DNA of 64,000 nucleotides from Mesocentrotus franciscanus (lineage: Eukaryota; Echinodermata; Echinoidea; Camarodonta; Strongylocentrotidae): NCBI GenBank assembly GCA_037976565.1, contig CP137679.1, positions 14,076,780 through 14,140,779 of the forward strand, given 5' to 3'. This document shows, in pieces, positions 56,501 through 64,000 of the stretch (within the stretch, counting starts at the first letter, position 1; each line of letters starts with the position of its first letter). Made by a program: the position numbers and the translations under genes. The notes beneath the pieces are model-generated. The model was given only the letters and a program-made list of their open reading frames with translations. It ran no database searches and was not told the DNA's origin.

Positions 56501-59500
56501 GAAAGATGATTTTAAACCTTTGGTTTTTGAGAGAATTGGAAGGAACTATGGTTTTTCCTGTAAGGAAATAGAAAACATATTTTTAAGACTAAGACAGTGT
56601 ACACTTAACAGTCGATTAAGAGAGTTTCAGTTCAAACTTATACATAATATATTATATACAAACCATCACCTCTTCCGTTTTGGTCTTGTCTCGACTAACT
56701 TATGCTCATTTTGCGAAAAAGATGAAGAAACATATAAACATTTATTCTATACTTGTGAATTTGCACAATCAGTGTGGGGAATGTGCACGAGATTTTTAGA
56801 CTTTGAAATACATAACTGTAGTTTGGAGGAAATTCTGTATGGGAAAGAGAAGAGAAATAAAGGAAAATATCAATTAATGAATCATGTTTTAATTCTTGTT
56901 AAATATCTGATTTATAGAAATAGAGAACTTAAAAACCACCCTCTTTTAATGAAATAAAGAATAGTATAATAGGGGATAAAGTAGAAGAAAGGAAATTGGC
57001 AGCAATGAGGGGAACTCTCACTATTCATTTTTCTAAATGGGAAAACCTGAGTATTAGACAAACAATTGGAACCCAGAGCCAGTCGTCCACCGGTTAAGAG
57101 GGGGGGGGGGATAAGGATAAGGGAGAGGTCGGGTAGGGTAGGGTTAACAAAAGAGAAAACTTTTCTCTCAGGACAACAGTATAAAAGAAGTATAAGTTGC
57201 TACATTGTTAAAACAAAATTTTTGGATTATACAACTGCATATGTTTTCTTTGAAAATATGAATTTTTGTTTCAAAAATGATGTATAGGAACTAACTATGT
57301 AAGTTTCTTTTGAAGCCGTTTGTAAGACAAAAATTTATACTGATTTATAATGTCATCACATTTGCAGTGAGCGTTACTATGATTATAATTTGTTTCAAGA
57401 GAGAAAAGAATAAAAACTGACCATAAAAAAAAAAACACACGCCAAACCGATCGATTCTAAGCCATTCGGGGGTAATGACTAATGTAGATTCTCGTCCGGT
57501 CTGTTATCGGTCTGGTGTCGTCCTTGCTTGTGTGACTGGGATATATATTTATATTTATATATACAAATATATATACATAACATTTTTTTTTTCTATTTAA
57601 AAAAATATATATAAAACACCTTTCTCAATAGTAGTCATCACCACTCCGCAGTATCTTACGGGACAGCAGCAAAATCATTCAAACTTTGCTGCTTTTACTG
57701 ATAGAAACTTGTGCTAAGGCAGACAGTTTTATACTTACGTAGAAATGTCGCTGTCTCGAGCAGGGGTTCTCAAACTTTTCCTTGACGCCCCGGATGTGAT
57801 TTCCATGAAAGTTTAAAAGTCTAAAACAATCGGCAATTTTTTTTTTACCTAATCAAATATTTCCATACGTATAAGTTTGCCTTAATAATAAGCTGCCTTA
57901 ACCAGTAAACATTGTCACAAAAGGAGTGATTGCAAAACGAAGGCATTGGTGCAAATGTTCAGAATGACCATCTAATCCTTTCTTATCATCTAATCATTTA
58001 AGTAATACTGAGGAAAATGAGGTTTGTTTTAAACGTTTAGGTCTAAATCTGATCTAAGGGGAACTATGACAGTTTAACCCTAAAAAGGCCGGGTTATTTT
58101 TGTACTCTCCCAGCCGAGGGCGAGGCGGGGGTGCACCCTTGGAATCTCGGCCATGGAATGACGAAAAATTCTGAACCTTGTCATATAGATAGGGTATCTC
58201 ATAAGCCATAAGGAATAAGTCCATGAAGTTTCATATCTATGTCTCAAATGGTTTTTGATGATGACTATAAAATTATTAAGATATCCGGGAGGTGAAAATA
58301 AATTCTGCATTGTGTACAGTACATAGTGGTATTCATTTTGGCCGACGATTTCTTTTACCCAACGCAGTACCAAAGAGATAGCGGCCGGTTAATTTCTGCT
58401 CCGGTCCTTTCAGGGTTAAACATTTAAAGAAAAAATAGAGCCTCCCGGACTGTCCGGATTAACACTCCCTGCGGTCCGGACTTTGAAAAGCCCTGGTCTA
58501 GAATGATATCTCACCTAATCGTGGATCGCATGGTTCGCGGTTTGAGACCTCTAGCGGCGCTAGTGTCTTTTGGCCTGACATTAATCTAAATTTGCCACCT
58601 TCCACCCAGGTGTAGTAAATGGGTACCTTGTGGTAAATTATTCCCTGAGTGCTTTGGAAGCTAGGGTGATGATAATAATTTGTAGGCGTCATGAACCTAC
58701 AAATTGTATTCATGCATCCATTTTTTCGTTATTGGTCCATTGTGCATTCAAATATTGAAAATTGTTTTGCTCACATTAATTCATCCCTCATGAAGGATGT
58801 GTGGGCAATATGAATACAGGTACAAATTTCGTGTATTGCATATACTAGGGGCACTATGAAAAGAACTGGTTTCAGTTTCCGTGGTTCCATGGTATAGTGG
58901 TTCAATCACTTTACTCTTAATCCTGGGGTTGAGGGTTCGAAACCCAGTCCGGTACTAACGTCCTCTGGCAAGACACTCATCTCCAGCCAGATGTAAATTA
59001 GTCCCTGGCAATCGGGGTCGTAATTTCAGGGCCATCAGAAAGTACATTTTTCATTATTCACTTAGTATTTAAACATTATTAAGGGAACAAACTGGCTTGC
59101 TAGACTGTAAATATTATGCGAAATCATAATCAACGATAAAGTTAATTTTTCATATAACTTTCATTTTTTTATTTTCACAATCCACAGGGGGTTCTTGTGG
59201 TGCAAGTTCATATACTGGACCAGGTGAGAATATTTTCTTTTACCTCTTAATCTTATGGTATGTAACATACGCTCATGTTATAAGCTAAACAATTTTTTTT
59301 TTAATGTAATGCAATGTGATGTTAAGTGCCTTTTTCTTCCCGTGGCATGATTATTGAGCACAATTATTAACCGTTTTTAATGACAATTGCAGAATTATTT
59401 CATTTCATATATTCAATGCAAATACTCCTTTCAGAGGTGCGACTTGCCGGATCAGGTAGCTCCACCGATCAAGGTCGAGTCGAGGTCTATGTCAATGGGC

Positions 59501-60222
59501 AATGGGGAACAGTATGCGACGATCTTTGGGGGCAGAAGGACGCTGATGTAGTGTGCAGGCAGTTGGGCTTCCCTGGAGCTTCTGGCTTCACGAAACGGGC
59601 CCAGATTTTCGGCGAAGGCTCAGTCCCGATTCTTCTGGACAATGTGGCGTGTGTAGGCGACGAAACTACAATCATCAACTGTCCGATGAACGCAATCGGG
59701 AGTCACAATTGCGGTCACCATGAGGATGCTGGAGTGATATGTAGCGTTGCTCAGGGTAAATCACCTAAATCTCCAAACAAACTCCGACTATTGCTCCTGC
59801 TCCGATATTCATTATTCTGTGTTTGGTTTCGTCATAAAGGCAGTATCGATTGTAATGGGGGGCTAAATGGGGCTCAAATCCCCTTTAAAAAAATCTTCAA
59901 ACCTCGACACCGCCCACCCCTCCCCCAAACAAAAATCGATTATAATGAATTCAAGCAAAGGACATGCAGAAAATCAATGGTAGAGCCCCTAGGTCCCCTT
60001 CTTCTAGAACAGCGCCTAGCTAGATATAGGATTAGAGTTAGGGTTTGCGATGGGGTTTTATGGATAAGTTTAGACTTGTAGGGTTAACTTTTTGTGTTTG
60101 GTTCGGATTCGAAATTAGAAATTCGGTTAGTGCAGAATATGGACCACAGAGCAATTGTCGCCAAGCATGGTTCGTTCAATAAACCCACATAATAAGCGAT
60201 GGGAGTAGTGCGGTGTATATAT

Positions 60223-60286
<64 letters not shown>

Positions 60287-62122
60287 GTAAATGTATATAA
60301 GGTACATGTTTTAGAATGTATATATATATATATGTACATGACATGTATATAAGGTACATGTTACAGAATGTTATCATTACATGCTTCAAACAGGTATTCT
60401 TGCTGATGGATCATGCCCTTTGATAACACAAGATGTCTGTCCCTATGGTGTCTCGGAACGTACTGGGGACGTAGTCAAGTTGGTTCCCAAGTATCTACCA
60501 CATGACCATCCGGAATATGACGTCCGAACGCCAGAAGAAGCGAGGGACAAAATAAATCTGTACTGCGCACAACCGGGTAGGAAACGTATCGATTTGTTTG
60601 GTAGATTTCGGGGCATGCTTGATTCTCTATCATAGAAATTGTTCTTTTTGGGGGATATTTTATCCCGTAACAAAGTATTTAATACATGATCGTGAAGCAA
60701 CTGTGCTTAAAAGTGTCATTCATTAGTGAAATAAGCCAATTTGTTTCAAGGGATAGTTTTAAGAAACACATGTATTCTCAAAGTCGTGTATTTCCCCCTC
60801 AAATACGAATTGAATATCAACCCACTACATAACTTAATATATGTGTTATCATTATAACCAAGCCAAAGTTGTTCCCATTTGAATATATCACTGACATGCA
60901 CCCCCAACTACAAAAAAAGTAGATACAAAAGGATGTAAGTGAAATGTATCAGTATATTTTATCATTACAAAATATAATTTTTCTGCATTCGGAAATAGTA
61001 TAGAACTATCATTTCACATTTTGGTGATACATTTTGACAGCTTCTTTTTGCATTGTATTCTTCAGTCATTTTTCCCTTTTAATCTGAAAACTTACTCTAT
61101 GAAAAATAATTTGAGGATGATCATACTCTATATCTAAAATGTATAATGCAGATTTGTTGACATACTTCCTCTCGAGTGCATGGAATATTTAGAAGTCTAT
61201 CGAAATTTTTTTTAAAATAAAATTAGACTAGCTTACAAATACTTATGTATAAAGTTAATTCTTAAAGCTTACCAAAGGGATGTCAGACACGTACAGCAGC
61301 AACTAATGTATACCATCCGTATTCCGACTATTGAAGTACAATGCCTTGTAACGGGTCAAATACAAAGGGTTTGTATCCAGGCTGTTTAAGAAGAATATGT
61401 TTGTAAAACGGTGTATTCCTTACCATTCTTCCTTTTTCTCTTCTTTTTCTTCTTCTTCTCCTCTTCCTTCTCCTCCTCCCTCTTCTTCATCATTATCTTC
61501 TTCTTCTCCTCCTCCCTTTTCCACTACCACCACGACTACTACTATACTACTAATCATACCACCACTACTACTACTTCATCTACTATTACTTCTTCTCCTC
61601 CTTCTTTTGCTTTTTCTCCTTATTTTTCCTCTTCTTCTACTTCATCGTCATCATCATCTTATTCTACTTCTTCTACTCCTCTTCTTCCTCCTCCTTCTCC
61701 GCCTCTCCCTCCTTTACATCCTACTAATACTACTACTGATAATAATAATAATTATACTAATACTACCTCTTCTTCTACTAATTCTTCTACTATACTACTA
61801 CTACTACTACTACTACTACTAATACTACTACCACTAATTCTTCTTCTTCTTCTTCTTCTTCTTCTTCTTCTTCTTCTTCTTCTTCTCCTCCTCCTCCGAT
61901 TCCTATACGTACTCATTTCTCCTTCTCCTCCTCCACCGTCACATTTCCTTTTCTTTCGTTCCTTTTATTTCACCAGCGTGTGATTCCCAGGTGCATTGTT
62001 TTAATGGAGGCAATTGCGTGGAGGAACTCGATGGATTTCGCTGCATCTGCCAGGAATTTTTTACCGGAATGCATTGTGAACACTGGGACATCTATGGTTG
62101 GTGGTTGTTTTACGGCTTATAG
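50546..62122 (+). CDS. Gene copy C: secreted SRCR plus EGF-like protein, six exons
   Basis: Predicted join: 50546-50548, 51409-51457, 59188-59223, 59435-59755, 60394-60576, 61977-62122, giving 245 aa. All acceptors are AG and donors GT (GTATGT, GTGAGT, GTGAGA, GTAAAT, GTAGGA), and all junctions after exon 1 are phase 1. Order: signal peptide MHFKLAIIIFILQLQSQ, linker with one Cys, group A SRCR domain with six cysteines, three-cysteine module, EGF-like domain, and an aromatic tail ending DIYGWWLFYGL. It is the most complete of the three copies. Intron 2 is about 7.7 kb because of the L1-like insertion at 52846-57438. The EGF domain has an extra His codon between Cys1 and Cys2. Likely secreted; ligand unknown. 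Confidence 0.85.
51409..51457 (+). CDS. Signal-peptide exon of copy C
   Basis: Differs from copy A by one silent change (CTC to CTT). Borders CCAG and GTGAGT intact. Confidence 0.8.
52846..57438 (+). mobile_element. 5'-truncated L1/Tx1-like LINE in intron 2 of copy C
   Basis: Copy A has the uninterrupted site AAACACACGCC. Here the flank AAACAC (52840-52845) recurs after the 3' A-run (57423-57438), a short target duplication. Coding begins inside the endonuclease domain (NYPVIIGGDFNMIRDIEFDY), then SRLDYWIISECLEEM, RT blocks NKSPGNDGFSSEFYRTFWP, YRPISLLNVDYKILTKILAK, AVDFEKAFDSISHQFL, VRQGDPLSPYLFILCIEVMA and YADDMTIF (55441), and a C-terminal CCHC-like CSFCEKDEETYKHLFYTC. Several frameshifts and stops, so inactive. 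The left junction repeats GGTCAAGCTGGCAAA from the flank, a possible template-jump scar. A second LINE is nested at 53602-54451. Confidence 0.9.
53602..54451 (+). mobile_element. 5'-truncated LINE nested in the L1-like element
   Basis: Flanked by GAAA at 53598-53601 and 54452-54455; removing it restores the host frame WYE-SGERDSRYF. It carries the C-terminus of another non-LTR polyprotein, MLRKLKKFNLPFKDLVTIYV, YIRPILEYCAPAFHSSLT and IQRRVCKIILG, with a stop at about 54013, then a ~400-base 3' untranslated region and a TTGAA-repeat tail (54427-54450). The clade is uncertain. Confidence 0.85.
57771..58495. mobile_element. Non-autonomous hAT-like element in intron 2 of copy C
   Basis: Counterpart of 2881-3597: CAGGGGTTCTCAAACTTTTC ... 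TTTGAAAAGCCCTG, flanked by GTCTCGAG and GTCTAGAA. Confidence 0.7.
58078..58415. mobile_element. piggyBac-type MITE nested in the hAT-like element (copy C)
   Basis: TTAA at 58074-58077 and 58416-58419 flank CCCTAAAAAGGCCGG ... CCGGTCCTTTCAGGG. Counterpart of 3197-3515 with a ~16-base extra segment (GGCCGACGATTTCTTT) near 58340. Confidence 0.75.
58505..58690 (+). repeat. tRNA-derived SINE-like remnant (copy C intron)
   Basis: Counterpart of 3606-3790; the B box has decayed to GGTTTGAGACC. Confidence 0.5.
58879..59045 (+). repeat. tRNA-derived SINE (copy C intron)
   Basis: Counterpart of 3981-4150, with CCATGGTATAGTGGTTCAATC and GGTTCGAAACC intact. Confidence 0.7.
59188..59223 (+). CDS. Small 36-nt linker exon of copy C
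   Basis: Same sequence and borders as 4289-4324; encodes GSCGASSYTGP. Confidence 0.7.
59435..59755 (+). CDS. SRCR domain exon of copy C
   Basis: Full group A SRCR domain. Compared with copy A there are eight single-base differences in 321 bases, every one changing the amino acid: R42Q, D50N, N64K, T83K, Q84R, E101A, Y125H and G133S (copy A numbering). All six cysteines and the framework residues are unchanged. Confidence 0.95.
60226..60288 (+). repeat. AT dinucleotide array, intron 4 of copy C
   Basis: Uninterrupted or nearly uninterrupted TA repeats with ATAC interruptions, longer than in copy A (5299-5345). A second short array lies at about 60318-60333. Confidence 0.9.
60394..60576 (+). 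CDS. Three-cysteine module exon of copy C
   Basis: Acceptor CAAACAG and donor GTAGGA. Differs from copy A by three silent changes and two replacements (Arg to His in LPRDH, and His to Gln near the end). Family unrecognised. Confidence 0.8.
61431..61900 (+). repeat. TTC and ACT trinucleotide microsatellite block, intron 5 of copy C
   Basis: Mixed TTC, CTC, ACT and AAT triplet runs, with the longest pure TTC run at about 61840-61884, ending about 75 bases upstream of the EGF exon. Serine- and leucine-rich open frames here are artefacts. Confidence 0.9.
61977..62122 (+). CDS. EGF-like terminal exon of copy C
   Basis: Acceptor CACCAG. ACDSQVHCFNGGNCVEELDG then FRCICQEFFTGMHCEHW, C-x5-C-x5-C-x8-C-x-C-x8-C, followed by DIYGWWLFYGL and TAG. 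The first spacing is one residue longer than in A and B owing to an in-frame CAT insertion. Confidence 0.9.
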
Positions 62123-63404
62123 AATCATGGAATGGTTCCACCTAAGGGATTCGATAATACTCGAATGTCTTCAGTGTAAAAATTATCTGTACATGATTGA
62201 GAAGCTAGGGTTGTCATGTAGCCAATCAGTGCCGAAATGTGTCATTCTGCAAAGCTTTCGTGTTGGAAAAAGGAATTATTTTGTTAATTAATTGTTGTCT
62301 GTTACTTTGAGCCATTCTTCTCGAGTGGAAACGAGCATTATGTTTCAATCGGCACATGAAGGCAAATGAAAAGTTTAATTCTCTCAATATTTACGTTTAA
62401 AGAGAAGGTTAAGTTCTGGTCATGCGATTGCATTGTGAAAGAAACGGTGTGAAATCGATCAGAAAATGTTGATCATCTAGCATATAATAAGTATTGATGT
62501 GAACTGCAAGTTTCTGGAAATCTGGAATCATCAAAATGTTAAGAAATCATTTGGCCCAGTCTTGGTAAAGTTACAAGCACTGTACACAGAAAGATGTATA
62601 TGGGACTACACGAACATATGTGGCATAGAAAATCCGTCCCGATTGTTATGCTGTTACTGTGATACATGCCATATTTAGAATATTAATGCATTTGAAGAGC
62701 CATGCTTTTCAGGGAACATTTTGTATCTGATGTTCTTCCAAAATAATAACAATGATAACGCTCACAAATTATTTTTCACCTCGGTCGACTTCCCACAACT
62801 CGGCCTTCTCTTTATAAGCGAAGAGCTATTACTAGGTTCACTCGCCTAAATGTCGTGAGATCATTTTTTATTCAAAGAATTGCATGTATATGATTATGAT
62901 AATAATTATGAAAGATTGAATGGAAATCTAAAATATAAATTAGTAAAATGGGAACATGCATATGTTAGTCGGGTAAAATATTACACAATATGAAGTAAAT
63001 TTTACCCAATTAGAGGTAGATTTTACAGAATATTTACGATTTTACCCTTCAATTTTTATGTATGTTCCTTTTTTATATATTAATTGTTTGCAAATTTTAC
63101 CCAATCCTTTTTAGGGTGTAAATTTGATATAATGGAAGTGATGTTGATATTAATTATTATGATAATGAACGATATAATAACAAAAGTTATGAATATTAAT
63201 ATTTTCGTGTGAAGCAGGTGAGTATTGAAAATATTCCCACTTTTACAATTGAAAAAAACGGTATATCTCACTATGGCTGCTTGTTTTTTGTCTCTAAATT
63301 ACAATTGTGTCGACGATTCGTTTGAAATGTACTAAATAAGAATTTCATCCGCAGAAATTAAAGTGTTTTGATAATTAAATTACATTATTGTCGAGCAACC
63401 AGTA
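62123..63404. other. 3' flank of gene copy C, no gene seen
   Basis: Partly collinear with 7242-8394 and 25720-28140, but 62400-62870 differs from both. No clear AATAAA within the first few hundred bases after the stop. GGGTAAAAT/ATTTTACCC motifs recur at about 62970-63110. Confidence 0.5.
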
Positions 63405-63515
63405 GACAGACGACTTTAAGTCCTCTCCGACGAACTTGGTAAAGAGGATTAATCCCTCGAACCCGGAACTTCCCGGTTACGAGATCACTGCTCTACCTCA
63501 GAGCCATCGCGCCTC
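63405..63515 (-). repeat. tRNA-derived SINE fragment, reverse orientation (unit 3)
   Basis: Minus strand reads GGCGCGATGGCTCTGAGGTA and GTAACCGGGAAGTTCCGGGT; the body is shortened relative to 8955-9115. Confidence 0.7.
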
Positions 63516-64000
63516 TCTCCTGATAACTGCCTCATTTTCACTCAATTTTCCTCTTGTCGCTTACAAAATGCGCCATTTTGAATTCCTCAACATTGACATA
63601 TCTCACTATAAAGAACCGATTTAAGCAGCTTTTGATTTGTAGCAACGGTTATAGGCTTACGTTATCGCTATACCACAAAGTTAGACAGTGGAGTATGTAT
63701 GTATAATTATGTATAAATCTACCTAACTGAAAATGCATTCGGAAATGATACTCTCAAAGTTATCGGTATTCTTATTTATTTCAGTTTACTATTTATTTAT
63801 GAATGCATTCGTTATGTGAATTAGAATAGTGTTCTTGCTATATAGGCCTACTGTCTCCTGATCGAGTGCTGGTAGGGGGTCGACTCGTTCTCGTTTTACT
63901 AGCATTTATTCAACACCCTTCTGGCCCGGCTCAGGATACAATATCATGTTCATGCCTTTGTTTACATTGTATATATGTAACACTAATTTGTAACAAGTTT
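63516..64000. other. Window end, no gene seen
   Basis: Collinear with 9115-9290 and 28300-28480 up to about 63690, then different. The LINE endonuclease region expected next in units 1 and 2 is not visible before the window ends. Confidence 0.5.

Larger units (their letters stand above)
52304..57540. mobile_element. GACCGAC-type element in intron 2 of copy C, split by a LINE
   Basis: Left part 52304-52845 and right part 57439-57540 together correspond to 1991-2660 in copy A. Its right end, GTGTGACTGGG, is better preserved here and is complementary to the left end CCAGTCACAC, which supports true terminal inverted repeats. Confidence 0.6.
50301..64000 (+). repeat. Tandem segmental duplication, unit 3 (cut by window end)
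   Basis: Third unit. It carries gene copy C with all six exons and a LINE insertion in intron 2. Its gene half is closer to unit 1 than to unit 2, since both keep the SRCR exon and the same nested intron transposons. The window ends shortly after the SINE fragment at 63405, before the CR1-like LINE expected from units 1 and 2. Confidence 0.8.

Noticed and set aside
61397..61975. Ser/Leu-rich frames before the copy C EGF exon
   Set aside because: Microsatellite translation.

Overview
This is a eukaryotic, AT-rich, intron- and transposon-dense window from an animal genome. Group A SRCR and EGF-like exons, GT-AG introns, tRNA-derived SINEs, CR1-like and L1/Tx1-like LINEs, hAT, piggyBac-like and PIF/Harbinger elements, 'taggcctac' motifs and TGACCTTTGACCT satellite repeats together suggest a marine deuterostome invertebrate, most likely an echinoderm such as a sea urchin. 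That assignment is inference and cannot be settled here.

The framework is a tandem segmental triplication. Unit 1 (about 1-19166), unit 2 (about 19167-50300) and unit 3 (50301 to the window end) start with the same sequence and each carries one copy of a small secreted-protein gene on the + strand. The intact design is six exons joined in phase 1 after the first: an exon whose only coding triplet is ATG, a signal-peptide exon, a 36-nt exon, one SRCR exon, an unrecognised three-cysteine exon and a terminal EGF-like exon. Copy A (245-7241) predicts 232 aa and copy C (50546-62122) 245 aa. Copy B (22489-25719) has lost the 36-nt and SRCR exons, and the acceptor before its three-cysteine exon is TG rather than AG. 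Phase-1 splicing around that exon would leave a secreted peptide that is almost only EGF.

The units give filled/empty-site comparisons that date insertions. Shared by units 1 and 2: a decayed CR1-like LINE with an inserted MITE, a ~1.5 kb foldback element with purine/pyrimidine arms, a tRNA SINE and a LINE 3' end. Unique to unit 2: a 2.9 kb block of DR1-type (TGACCTTTGACCT) satellite inserted in the TATA box of copy B, a CR1-like 3' fragment, a hAT-like element (30992-33348, 8-bp TSD) containing a CCCATATGGG palindrome array, a complete PIF/Harbinger transposon (36792-43111, TTA TSD) with transposase and a MADF/Myb-like gene, a TTAA-flanked MITE (44321-44882), and a second hAT-like element (45939-48410, 8-bp TSD) carrying a gag-type zinc knuckle and a GC-rich satellite. 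Unique to unit 3: a 5'-truncated L1/Tx1-like LINE in intron 2 of copy C with another LINE nested in it.

The genes are probably small extracellular or immune-type recognition proteins. Substitutions between copies A and C are all replacement changes in the SRCR exon (8 of 8) and mostly so in the EGF exon, whereas the three-cysteine exon shows 3 silent and 2 replacement changes.
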